A stretch of DNA of 12,299 nt from CAZFCK01 sp964517355 (GTDB lineage Bacteria; Desulfobacterota; Desulfovibrionia; Desulfovibrionales; Desulfovibrionaceae): NCBI GenBank assembly GCA_964517355.1, contig CAZFCK010000142.1, positions 1 through 12,299 of the forward strand. Reading direction: 5' to 3'. Positions 1 through 6,519 of this stretch are shown here, piece after piece; within the stretch, counting starts at the first letter, position 1; each line of letters begins with the position of its first letter. Both the position numbers and the translations under genes were made by a program. The notes under the pieces are model-generated. The model ran no database searches. It saw nothing but the letters and a program-made list of their open reading frames with translations, and was not told where the DNA came from.

Positions 1-5
1 GCATA

Positions 6-40
6 AGAGCATCTAGCGCTTTTCAAGCGTGAGATGCTCT
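6..40. repeat. strong stem-loop, possible leftward terminator
   Basis: Perfect 9-bp arms (6-14 and 32-40) enclose an inner 5-bp stem (17-21 and 25-29) with a 3-nt loop, separated by one G-U pair and one mismatch. It lies about 70 nt beyond the stop of the radical SAM gene on the minus strand, so it could end that transcript. A second small hairpin (95-107, 5-bp arms) sits immediately after that stop. Neither is followed by a U-tract on the minus strand; the run of ten T at 69-78 has the wrong orientation and place. Terminator function is therefore a guess, but the structure is plain. Confidence 0.4.
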
Positions 41-107
41 AGAAACACAGCCTAGCCTTATATTGAGATTTTTTTTTTATACATGATGTTCGCGAGCCCA
101 GAGGGCT

Positions 108-1493
108 TCACTGGCGCCGCGCCATGCGGCGCATGCGGAAGTAGTTGTCGTCAAAGCCCATGTGGCAGAGCTGCTCATAAACCTGGGGCGCGATGCCTCT
201 TGTCAGCTGCAGTTGCAGGGCGATGAGGTCGTCGACGCTCTGCTCCCCGGTGTATAGGGGGGGAGCCAGGCTGGTCAGCCAGTAGGCGTCGCTGATGAGC
301 CCCTGCTGTTTTGCGAGTTCGTAATGGCCTGTGCCGGGGAGGATGGTGGTTATGCCCATGATGGGGAGGGTGGCCGGTCTGATTTCCCGTATGAGGCTGA
401 TGGTTTCATTGATGGTGTCCGGGGTTTCTCCGGGATTGCCGACCATGAGAAAACAGCAGGGCTCGATGCCCGCTTTGTGCGTCATGGCAAAGGCGTTGCG
501 CACGTTGGCGACGGTGAAGCCCTTGCTGATGGCGCGCAGAATGCGCGGGCTCCCGGATTCCACCCCGTAATAGACCCTGTAGCATCCGGCTTTGCGCATC
601 CAGAAAAGCATTTCCTCATTGACGCAGTCCACACGCGTTTCGGCCATCCAGACGAGATCCAGGCCGCGCCGGAGAATTTCCTTGCAGATTCCCACGGTGC
701 GGTTGTGGTCCAGGGTGAACAAATCGTCCGAGAAATAGACGTGCCGTACGTTATGCTCCTCAATGAGCATTTCAAGCTCATCGGCCACACTATCCGGGGA
801 GCGGAAGGCCCACTTGCCGTTGAAAAAATGATTCACCGAGCAGAATTGGCAATGGAAGGGGCAACCTCTGGACGTGAGCAGATGCGTTCCGGCCAGGCCG
901 ATGTATTGCGGGGGGATTTCCGAGGACTTGTAGGCTTGCAGATTGAAGGCGTCATAGGCCGGAAAGGGCAGGGCGTCGAGGTCGGGGGCCTGTGTTCCGG
1001 CCGGGGTTATGATGAACCGCCCGTGTTTTTTGTAGGCGATGCCGTGGATCTCGTCCAGGTTTCCGTTTTCGGCCAGACAGCGCACCAGCTCCACGATGGT
1101 CTCTTCGGCCTGGCCCAGGACGACGATATCCGCGGACATGTGTTTCAATACCTGCAGAGGGAAAAACGTGGCGTGGGGGCCGCCCATGACGACAGTTGCG
1201 TCCGGGAGCAGTTCTTTGGCCAGGTGCGCCAGCCGCCACGCCTGGGTCCGGTTGGCGGTGAAACAGCTTATGCCCACGATATCGGGGGCTTCGACCTCGA
1301 GAAGCGCCATCACTTCCTCCCACGAATAGTCGTGCAGGTCCAGGATGCCGGCGGAATAGCCGTGCCGGCGCAGTACGGCGCCCAGATAGGCGATTCCAAG
1401 TGGGACCCACGACTTGGGCGGCAGCATGTCTTCGGAGAATGTGGCCGGGTCCATCAACCTGGGAGCGGGAGGCGTCAAAAGCAGTGTGTGCAT
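108..1493 (-). CDS. B12-binding-type radical SAM protein
   Basis: A 461-residue protein. The N-terminal ~150 residues have the Rossmann-like layout of cobalamin-binding domains of radical SAM enzymes, including an MGGPHAT stretch before the FFP turn. The radical SAM core follows, with cysteines C211, C215 and C218 in CPFHCQFC (the CxxxCxxC site for the SAM-binding [4Fe-4S] cluster). YYGVESGS and LMVGNPGET are later core motifs of the BchE-like class. The DxHxxG signature of base-off B12 binding is not evident, as is common in this class. ATG 1493 was chosen because AAGGAAG (1501-1507) lies 7 nt upstream and the homology begins there; the frame stays open to 1850 but that extension looks non-protein-like. 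It follows the AOR gene on the same strand after a 298-nt structured gap. Family members perform methylations, ring closures or similar; the substrate here cannot be told. Confidence 0.88.
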   Translation of the reverse strand: MHTLLLTPPAPRLMDPATFSEDMLPPKSWVPLGIAYLGAVLRRHGYSAGILDLHDYSWEEVMALLEVEAPDIVGISCFTANRTQAWRLAHLAKELLPDATVVMGGPHATFFPLQVLKHMSADIVVLGQAEETIVELVRCLAENGNLDEIHGIAYKKHGRFIITPAGTQAPDLDALPFPAYDAFNLQAYKSSEIPPQYIGLAGTHLLTSRGCPFHCQFCSVNHFFNGKWAFRSPDSVADELEMLIEEHNVRHVYFSDDLFTLDHNRTVGICKEILRRGLDLVWMAETRVDCVNEEMLFWMRKAGCYRVYYGVESGSPRILRAISKGFTVANVRNAFAMTHKAGIEPCCFLMVGNPGETPDTINETISLIREIRPATLPIMGITTILPGTGHYELAKQQGLISDAYWLTSLAPPLYTGEQSVDDLIALQLQLTRGIAPQVYEQLCHMGFDDNYFRMRRMARRQ

Positions 1494-1791
1494 GGTGTAA
1501 CTTCCTTGCCTGATGGCGGCATTGCCGCGCCGCAGTCCGCACCCGGTTGCGCGGGGCGGGCCTTGTGCGCTACTGGAGAACCTGGGTGTCCGGGAGGACT
1601 GTTTTTTCAGGGAACCATGTTCCTCCCGGACTATTCCCACACGAGGAAAGTGCGGATTGCCTCCAGGTTTACCGCATGGGGCGGTTTGCGCCTCCTCCGA
1701 TTTCAGAGCCCGGCTCCTTGGCGAAAGTGGCAGCTTTCTCCAAGGGCGCCGGACTCCATGCTCCGGAGGATGGAGGACGCGTGGAGCAATA
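1494..1791 (-). other. structured intergenic leader between AOR and radical SAM genes
   Basis: No convincing gene. Read on the minus strand it contains, in order: a hairpin with 6-bp arms (1754-1775); an 11-bp stem with one mismatch and a 6-nt loop (1716-1745); a 5-bp hairpin (1671-1685); a branched element (1579-1669); and a 5-bp hairpin with a 3-nt loop (1516-1528) just before the Shine-Dalgarno at 1501-1507. None has a clear following U-tract, so this is not a simple terminator. It may be a 5' leader with regulatory structure for the radical SAM gene, or processing/stability hairpins inside a ferredoxin-AOR-radical SAM transcript. I could not match it to a riboswitch class I know, including cobalamin and Moco types. 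Confidence 0.55.
1579..1669 (-). ncRNA. predicted three-way-junction RNA element
   Basis: Closing stem P1 pairs 1663-1669 with 1579-1585 (7 bp, perfect). Inside it, a hairpin with arms at about 1650-1656 and 1635-1641 has 7 pairs (two G-U) and a 7-nt loop. A second, very stable stem has perfect 11-bp arms, 1621-1631 with 1588-1598, and a 22-nt A-rich loop. Within that loop a competing small stem (1611-1615 with 1619-1623) could form instead. Two stems closed by a third is typical of cis-acting RNA, but no conserved class is recognised, so the call rests on pairing alone. Confidence 0.35.
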
Positions 1792-3936
1792 TTATGCCGG
1801 CAATGGGAAGGCCCTGGCTTCAAAATCCGCCAGAATATCTTCCAGTCCAAGCTTTTTCAATGTGCCGCGTGTCGGTAATCCGGTTTTTTCATCCCAACCC
1901 ATGAGTTTGTAATATTCGGTTTTCGACTCCTCGAAGTATTCCCTGACCAGGGGCGGATGCGGCGGTTCCGCCGGAGGGTATGCGGGCAGCAAGCGTTTTT
2001 CGACAGGTGCGAAAAAGTGTGCCGGAAGCTGATCGTGTTCTTCACGCAGGTTGACCGGCTTGCCTCCGCCCCATTCCCAGGCCGTCAGCAGTCTGTGCAT
2101 GACCCAGATGCGGGCTGCTTTTTCATTCAGTTTTTCCTGGGTCATTTTTTCACCGGTGACCAGTTCGAACATTTTATATTCCACTGAGATGTCGCCGGTA
2201 TACTGCCTGTCTTCGCGCCCGCTGGTCATGATGGGGAAGACCCAGTCGCAGGCCGTGATGCTGTCCTTGATACAGGCGCGGTAGTGGATGAACTGTCCCA
2301 GATAGGCATAGGCTTGCGCGGATTTTTTCCCCTCCCATTTCAAGGGAATGTCGCGCTCCCGCCACAGGTCGTTCAAGCCGTATTCGGCGATTTCCTCTCC
2401 CCAGTGGGCTTTGGCCACGGGCAGGGCCTGTTCGAAGCTCAGTCCGGTCCATTCCAGGAGATTGGTCATGGAGTGGCGGTTCGGGTCCCTGTTTTCAACG
2501 GCGAAATTGAGAGCCCAGTAGTAGCCGTAGGTTCTGGGGTCGTAATGGGCGGACATGCCCCATCCTCCGTTGCCGCCCACAACGCCGCCCATGATGCCTT
2601 CCATGTTCTCGAAGGCCATGACTTTTTCGGCGACTTCCTTCATGCCCCTTTCTTCGCAGGCAGCGGCGATGCGGTCCATGGCCCTGCGGAATCCTTCGGC
2701 AAGGCAATCGCCCAGGAAGCTTTCGCGGTAGGCGATCATCCGCATCAGGGTTTCCAGTCCCTCGGTGCTGAGGTCGCCCTTTGGCGGATAATGCCCTTTT
2801 TCCAGTCCGGATTGGATTTCGGGCGTCACCAGCCCCTTGTCGCGCAGGTGCTGCAACAGGCTTTTTCCGTCGACGGTCTCGTCTTGCAGATGCCAGACGA
2901 GCTGGATCATGGGGAACATCTCAAAGGTGTCGATGCCCAGCTTGTTGGCGAGCTGGTTGGCCAGAAAGGTGGCCTTGTCCCTGTTGCCCATCCAGGAATA
3001 GAACCACTGGGTGCAGCTCACCTGGCCCGAGCCCATGCCGGGCACGCTCATGTAGGCGTAGCAGCCCTGGGGGCAGGCGTAGCAGGATTGCGACTTGATG
3101 TGGAACTCGTTGAGCCAAGGCGCGCAGCTTTTGGTCTGGTCGAAGCGCAAGGCCTGCTGGTTGATGTTTTTCGGGTCGATGTGCTTTTCGGTCCAGCTCA
3201 AGGCGCCGGTGGACAAAGGCGTGGAACCGAGGGGACCTGGCTGGAACTCGCGCACGCTCTTCACATAGCCGATGAGTCCCTTCTTATCCGCCACGGAAAC
3301 GCCCTTGGTGCCGCGTACGGCGACGGCCTTGAGGTTTTTCGAGCCCATTACCGCGCCGAATCCACCCTGTCCGGCGGCGTTGCCGATGCGGTGAATGATG
3401 GGCGAGATGCGCACCAGTTTTTCCCCGGAGGGCCCGATGGTGGCGATTTGGAATTTATCGTCTTCCAGTTTGTCTTTGAGCATGTCCTGGGCCACGAAGG
3501 TGTCTTTGCCCCAGATGAACGCGGCATCCTCGATGGTCACGTCGTCGTTGTTGATCGAGATGTAGACCGGCTTACTGGCCTTGCCCTGGATGATGAGGGC
3601 GTCGTAGCCGGCGAGTTTCAGTTCCGCGCCGAAATAGCCCCCGAATCCGCTTCGAGTCACCAGCGGATGTTTGGAGCCCGGTGCATAGACATGGGGCGAA
3701 ATGGAAATGACTTCGGAACGCCCCGTGGATGGTGCGAAGGTTCCGGTCAAGGGTCCTGTGGCGAAGATGATTCTGTTTTCGGGAGAAAAAGGTTCAGCCG
3801 TGGGCGCTTCGTCAAAGATGACCTTATAGCCGAATCCTATGCCGCCGGTGAACTTCATATATTTGACGGTGTCCTCTTTGGTGATGGCGCCGGTGCCGAG
3901 ATCCACACGCAGTATTGTTCCAACCCAGCCGTTCAT
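1792..3936 (-). CDS. AOR-family tungsten/molybdenum oxidoreductase, YdhV-like
   Basis: A 714-residue protein of the aldehyde:ferredoxin oxidoreductase family, whose members oxidise aldehydes (or reduce acids) at a bis-pyranopterin tungsten or molybdenum site. The start NGWVGTILRVDLGTG, the GGIGFGYK turn and the AVMGSKNLKAV segment near residue 200 are family hallmarks. C285, C288, C292 and C563 match the four ligands of the single [4Fe-4S] cluster (CxxCxxxC plus a distal Cys). By memory, E. coli YdhV (about 700 residues) is very similar end to end, including the C-terminal MGW...PTR..L..LGLEDI block, so this is closer to the YdhV/WOR5-like branch than to classical AOR (about 600 residues). 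AAAGGAGA (3944-3951) lies 7 nt before the ATG. The ferredoxin-like gene ends 23 nt upstream. No signal peptide is present on this subunit. The aldehyde substrate is unknown. Confidence 0.93.
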   Translation of the reverse strand: MNGWVGTILRVDLGTGAITKEDTVKYMKFTGGIGFGYKVIFDEAPTAEPFSPENRIIFATGPLTGTFAPSTGRSEVISISPHVYAPGSKHPLVTRSGFGGYFGAELKLAGYDALIIQGKASKPVYISINNDDVTIEDAAFIWGKDTFVAQDMLKDKLEDDKFQIATIGPSGEKLVRISPIIHRIGNAAGQGGFGAVMGSKNLKAVAVRGTKGVSVADKKGLIGYVKSVREFQPGPLGSTPLSTGALSWTEKHIDPKNINQQALRFDQTKSCAPWLNEFHIKSQSCYACPQGCYAYMSVPGMGSGQVSCTQWFYSWMGNRDKATFLANQLANKLGIDTFEMFPMIQLVWHLQDETVDGKSLLQHLRDKGLVTPEIQSGLEKGHYPPKGDLSTEGLETLMRMIAYRESFLGDCLAEGFRRAMDRIAAACEERGMKEVAEKVMAFENMEGIMGGVVGGNGGWGMSAHYDPRTYGYYWALNFAVENRDPNRHSMTNLLEWTGLSFEQALPVAKAHWGEEIAEYGLNDLWRERDIPLKWEGKKSAQAYAYLGQFIHYRACIKDSITACDWVFPIMTSGREDRQYTGDISVEYKMFELVTGEKMTQEKLNEKAARIWVMHRLLTAWEWGGGKPVNLREEHDQLPAHFFAPVEKRLLPAYPPAEPPHPPLVREYFEESKTEYYKLMGWDEKTGLPTRGTLKKLGLEDILADFEARAFPLPA

Positions 3937-3959
3937 AATGCCGTCTCCTTTGACGTGAG

Positions 3960-4619
3960 CTATCTCAAGTGGATGAATTTAAGCGCGTTGGCGGGACAAA
4001 ACTTCACGCATTGCGGATCGCCGCCGCACAGATCGCATTTGGAGTATTTCTCCGCCGTATCGTTGTAGACGATCATGTCCCAGGGGCAGGCGGCGAAGCA
4101 TTCGCCGCACCCTTGGCATTTTTCCGGATCGATGACGCGCGCCCCTGTCTTGGGATCGAGTACGAGGGCGTCCCATTCGCATGCCAGATAGCAATCCGCC
4201 ATGTTGCACTGCCGGCAGACTTCGGGCATGGCGCAGAGCATGGAGAGCGTGGTTGTGGGGAGATACTGGGTGTGTATCCTGCTCAACGCCGGCCGGCAGA
4301 TGTCGTCGTGGGAGAGCGAGCACACGATCTCGCAGTTTCTGCAGCCGACGCATACCGTGGGGTCCGTAACCAGCCAGGCCCGTGTGTTGGGGAGTTCTTC
4401 GGGGGTGATGCCCCTGTTGTAATGTTTAGGGTTGAAGTTTTTGGGAGCCGCATGGGACGTGGCTACGGCCAGCGTTCCCGCGGCGACCTGAATGCCGAGG
4501 ATGCCCAACATCTTGCGCCTGGAGATGACTGTTTTTGTTTGATCGCGGTTTTCTTCCTCGTGGCCATCCAGGGCCGTTGCCTTGACCGCTTGTTTTTTCG
4601 TCACAGACTGCCTGTTCAC
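3960..4619 (-). CDS. four-cluster ferredoxin-like electron-transfer subunit with Tat-type leader
   Basis: A 219-residue protein, the likely redox partner of the AOR-family enzyme encoded 23 nt downstream; E. coli pairs YdhY with YdhV in the same way. Sixteen cysteines form four clusters as in DMSO-reductase-type iron-sulfur subunits: C90/93/96/100, C135/138/143/147, C168/171/174/178 and C195/198/204/208. Two further cysteines (C108, C129) are unassigned. Near the N-terminus SRRKML (residues 33-38) is followed by about 17 uncharged residues and a possible cleavage site near SHAAP (55-59), a twin-arginine signal with an unusually long 32-residue n-region. The start is GTG; AGGAGGG lies about 6-8 nt upstream. 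A sigma-54 promoter candidate at 4671-4685 precedes it. Whether the leader is cleaved or serves export is not shown by the sequence. Confidence 0.92.
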   Translation of the reverse strand: MNRQSVTKKQAVKATALDGHEEENRDQTKTVISRRKMLGILGIQVAAGTLAVATSHAAPKNFNPKHYNRGITPEELPNTRAWLVTDPTVCVGCRNCEIVCSLSHDDICRPALSRIHTQYLPTTTLSMLCAMPEVCRQCNMADCYLACEWDALVLDPKTGARVIDPEKCQGCGECFAACPWDMIVYNDTAEKYSKCDLCGGDPQCVKFCPANALKFIHLR

Positions 4620-4670
4620 GATACCCTCCTCTCAACAAGCTGCTGTAGGTTGCGTTGTGCTTCCGTATGA

Positions 4671-4685
4671 GCAAGAGGGAGGCCA
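4671..4685 (-). promoter_or_regulatory. sigma-54 (-24/-12) promoter candidate for the ferredoxin-AOR operon
   Basis: On the minus strand this reads TGGCCTCCCTCTTGC, followed by T. The GG and GC dinucleotides have the required 10-nt separation and the TGGC and TTGCT blocks match the consensus (TGGCACG-N4-TTGCW); the inner ACG does not. The predicted start of transcription is near 4659, giving a leader of about 40 nt before the GTG at 4619. A gene for a sigma-54 activator lies in the window (7720-9120), which makes the match more credible. Confidence 0.6.
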
Positions 4686-4791
4686 AGGGCGTGGTCCCCG
4701 GCCGGAGTTGTCACGAATTATGTTTTGTCGAGCAGTTTATTCCGCTGAGATTGTTTCCTTATTTTTTTTACGCTCAGGGAGGAGGGAAAAC

Positions 4792-4836
4792 ATGCTCCAA
4801 GCGGCGGCCAGACCGGGAAGGAAGGCTTCAGGATGA
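4792..4836 (+). CDS. possible 14-codon leader peptide
   Basis: ATG at 4792 opens a 14-codon frame ending in TGA at 4834-4836, preceded 5 nt upstream by a purine-rich, very strong Shine-Dalgarno (AGGGAGGAGGG, 4776-4786). The peptide (MLQAAARPGRKASG) resembles nothing I know. It lies in the divergent control region, more than 500 bp before the next plus-strand gene, so an attenuation role is doubtful. Chance occurrence in GC-rich DNA is quite possible. Confidence 0.15.
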   Translation: MLQAAARPGRKASG

Positions 4837-4849
4837 GAAACACCGCGTC

Positions 4850-4897
4850 TAAACGACACGATTGCGATGAAAAGCCGGGTCAAAATGACACGATTTT
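4850..4897. promoter_or_regulatory. tandem operator-like repeats, possible activator site
   Basis: GACACGATT occurs at 4855-4863 and again at 4887-4895, exactly 32 bp apart (about three helical turns). The 16-bp contexts match at 12 positions, and the second is a pseudo-palindrome (AAAAT-6-ATTTT, 4882-4897). They lie about 165-225 bp upstream of the sigma-54 promoter candidate, a usual distance for an enhancer-binding activator. Binding by the response regulator encoded at 7720-9120 is inference. Confidence 0.4.
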
Positions 4898-4950
4898 TGA
4901 GTTTGTGTTATATTTAAACATATTAACAGCACCATGCCGTTGTGGACGCC

Positions 4951-4973
4951 AAAAACCGCTTCAAAAGAAGCGG
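4951..4973 (-). terminator. rho-independent terminator, leftward, without an obvious gene
   Basis: On the minus strand a perfect 7-bp GC-rich stem (4967-4973 with 4956-4962) with a TTTT loop is followed at once by five T (4955-4951). This is the classical intrinsic terminator layout for leftward transcription only; on the plus strand the hairpin is preceded by A and not followed by T. No recognisable leftward gene lies to its right before 5377, so it may end a small RNA, an antisense leader or an unrecognised short gene. Confidence 0.6.
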
Positions 4974-5021
4974 GTCTGAGATGCTGTAGGGCAATGCCGG
5001 AAATAGTTCGATATTTTATTA

Positions 5022-5035
5022 TGCTACATGTAGCA
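5022..5035. promoter_or_regulatory. perfect 14-bp palindrome, probable dimeric regulator site
   Basis: TGCTACATGTAGCA is a perfect palindrome inside an AT-rich patch of the divergent control region. Such compact palindromes usually bind dimeric helix-turn-helix regulators. A related half-site, TGCTGTAGG, occurs at 4641-4649 and 4982-4990. The binding protein is unknown; the local response regulator (7720-9120) is one candidate. Confidence 0.45.
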
Positions 5036-5057
5036 CATAGATGCTGAACGTGTGTTC

Positions 5058-5115
5058 CGCAAGAGAAATCCGGCCCGCAATGGGGAAGGAATCCAGGGCG
5101 GAGCGGGCCGTTGCG
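5058..5115. repeat. long inverted repeat in the divergent control region
   Basis: Perfect 8-bp GC-only arms (5071-5078 and 5103-5110) with a 24-nt spacer, extended by an outer 5-bp pairing (about 5058-5062 with 5111-5115) across an 8-nt bulge. In leftward RNA it would precede the palindrome and the orphan terminator at 4951-4973, so all three could belong to one small transcript. Confidence 0.35.
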
Positions 5116-5246
5116 CGTTCGTCCGCTGTGCCCTTGGGATACACTTTGAAAGATGGTCCTGCGCACGCCGCCGGGTGTTTCGCAGGTCAAAATGGCCCCT
5201 GAATTCCGGCGTCACACTGTTCAGGGTGGGGCATATCGGAGGGAAA

Positions 5247-5267
5247 TGGCACGTCTTGCAATATAAT
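5247..5267 (+). promoter_or_regulatory. promoter-like elements upstream of the alcohol dehydrogenase
   Basis: TGGCACG (5247-5253) and TTGCA (5256-5260) are near-perfect halves of a sigma-54 promoter, but the GG-to-GC gap is 8 nt instead of 10, a change sigma-54 promoters normally do not tolerate. A TATAAT hexamer (5262-5267) follows directly, without a recognisable -35 at 16-18 bp. Either could serve the alcohol dehydrogenase operon starting at 5377; neither is a clean match. Confidence 0.25.
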
Positions 5268-5271
5268 AGTG

Positions 5272-5295
5272 TGAAATAATGAAATAATCATTTCA
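5272..5295. repeat. direct plus inverted repeat, operator-like
   Basis: TGAAATAA occurs twice in tandem (5272-5279, 5280-5287); the second copy pairs with ATTTCA (5290-5295) to give a perfect 6-bp inverted repeat with a 4-bp centre. It lies about 80-105 bp upstream of the alcohol dehydrogenase start, just past the promoter-like elements, where a repressor site would fit. No protein can be assigned. Confidence 0.3.
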
Positions 5296-5376
5296 GCTTT
5301 TTTGCAAGGGCGTATTGGTACGGATATTGTAACGTTTATAGATGCCGAACCACGGCGAGGAGGTGGAGGGAGATAC

Positions 5377-6519
5377 ATGGAGATATCCAAATTTGCGGTA
5401 CCGGAGATCATTTTTGGACGCGGCAGCCTGAAATACGCGGGAGTCTGCGCACGGCAGCTCGGGGCGGCCAAATTGTTCGTCGTTTCGGATCCGGGCGTGG
5501 AAGAAGCGGGATGGACGGCCAGGCTCTTCGACATTCTCAGGGAAGAAGGCCTGGACTATGTCTATTACGGAAATGTGGTGGCCAATCCCCGGGACTATCA
5601 GGTCCAGGAAGGCGTGGACCTGTACAGAAACTCCGCGGCGGACGTGGTGCTGGCCCTTGGCGGCGGCAGCCCCATGGACACGGCGAAGGGCATTGCGCTG
5701 CTGGCCAGCAATGGAGGAACGGTGCGCGACTACGAGGGAGCCAATCTGGTCAAGCAGCCGCTTCCTCCCATGGTCTTTATCCCGACCACCATCGGCAGCG
5801 AGTCGAACATCTCGCAGTTCACGGTGATCACGGACGTTGAGCGCCATGTGAAGATGACGGTGATCAGCCGGACCCTCGTGCCCAACATCTCCATCACGGA
5901 CCCGTTGTTGCTCGCGACGTTGCGCCGCGAACTGATCATCCCGCCGGTCTTCGATTCTCTGGCGCATGCCGTGGAATCGTATGTTTCCCCCATCGCCACG
6001 GTCTTCACCGAAGTTCAGAGCCTGAAGGGGCTGGATCTGCTCATACGCCACCTGGCGTCGGTCTTTGAGCGCATGGATATCGACGACCTTGAGCAGCTTT
6101 CCATCGCCGGAATGTTTTCCGGGATGGCCTTCACCAATGCGAGCGTCGGGTTGGGGCATGCCCTGGCCCATGCGCTCGGCGGCATGTTCGACGTGGTGCA
6201 TGGTCTGGCGCATGCGCTGCTCCTGCCCCAGGTGATGCGCTACAACATGCCGGTCTGTCTTCCGAAGATGGCCCGGGTCGGGAAAATACTCACGGGGCGC
6301 GAATTGGGGAGCGAAGCCGCAACCGCTTTGGCCGGAATCGAATACCTGGAGCGGTTGCGGGAAGAGATAGGCATTCCTACCCGGCTACGCGAGATTATCC
6401 CGGATAAGGCCTCGTTGTCGCAGGTGAGCAAAAACGCCGCCAACGACATCTGCTTGCTCACGAATCCCCGTGCTGCAAGCTGGAAGGACATTTTGCAAAT
6501 TTTTCATGAGGCCTGGTGA
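5377..6519 (+). CDS. iron-dependent (group III) alcohol dehydrogenase
   Basis: A 380-residue NAD(P)-dependent dehydrogenase interconverting an alcohol and an aldehyde, in the cytoplasm. GGGSPMD (95-101) is the nucleotide-binding loop. D193, H197, H261 and H275 reproduce the spacing of the four metal ligands of E. coli FucO (Asp-x3-His ... His-x13-His), and the GLGHALAHALGG and HGLAHALLLP blocks are the family signatures, so the enzyme looks intact. ATG 5377 is preceded by GGAGGG 6 nt upstream (and AGGAGG further up); an in-frame TTG at 5302 is rejected. Length is typical (about 380-390). It is first in an operon with the kinase and the sigma-54 activator, whose gene begins at the TGATG overlap at its stop. 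Fe-ADHs vary widely in substrate (ethanol, diols, sulfoacetaldehyde and others), so none is assigned. The divergent AOR-family gene suggests a shared aldehyde intermediate. Confidence 0.92.
   Translation: MEISKFAVPEIIFGRGSLKYAGVCARQLGAAKLFVVSDPGVEEAGWTARLFDILREEGLDYVYYGNVVANPRDYQVQEGVDLYRNSAADVVLALGGGSPMDTAKGIALLASNGGTVRDYEGANLVKQPLPPMVFIPTTIGSESNISQFTVITDVERHVKMTVISRTLVPNISITDPLLLATLRRELIIPPVFDSLAHAVESYVSPIATVFTEVQSLKGLDLLIRHLASVFERMDIDDLEQLSIAGMFSGMAFTNASVGLGHALAHALGGMFDVVHGLAHALLLPQVMRYNMPVCLPKMARVGKILTGRELGSEAATALAGIEYLERLREEIGIPTRLREIIPDKASLSQVSKNAANDICLLTNPRAASWKDILQIFHEAW

Noticed and set aside
1494..1791. Cobalamin or Moco riboswitch before the radical SAM gene
   Set aside because: The conserved blocks I know for these classes were not found in the minus-strand leader, so only an unclassified structured leader is claimed.
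1494..1850. N-terminal extension of the radical SAM frame by 119 codons
   Set aside because: The family's N-terminus fits ATG 1493, which has a good Shine-Dalgarno; the extension is Arg/Pro/Ser-rich, overlaps the AOR 3' end and coincides with RNA-like structure.
324..1904. Plus-strand open frame (526 codons) opposite the radical SAM gene
   Set aside because: Antisense to a gene with intact CxxxCxxC and B12-domain features; no recognisable domain of its own.
2284..4068. Long plus-strand open frame (594 codons) opposite the AOR gene
   Set aside because: It is antisense to a clear AOR-family gene in GC-rich DNA; its translation shows no family motif and has the Gly/His/Val-rich look of a shadow frame.
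4849..5190. Minus-strand open frame (113 codons) in the divergent control region
   Set aside because: The translation resembles no protein, the frame runs through the orphan terminator and the palindrome, and no Shine-Dalgarno is evident.
5302..5376. Upstream TTG start for the alcohol dehydrogenase
   Set aside because: The family begins near ATG 5377, which has GGAGGG 6 nt upstream; the extra 25 residues have no family counterpart.
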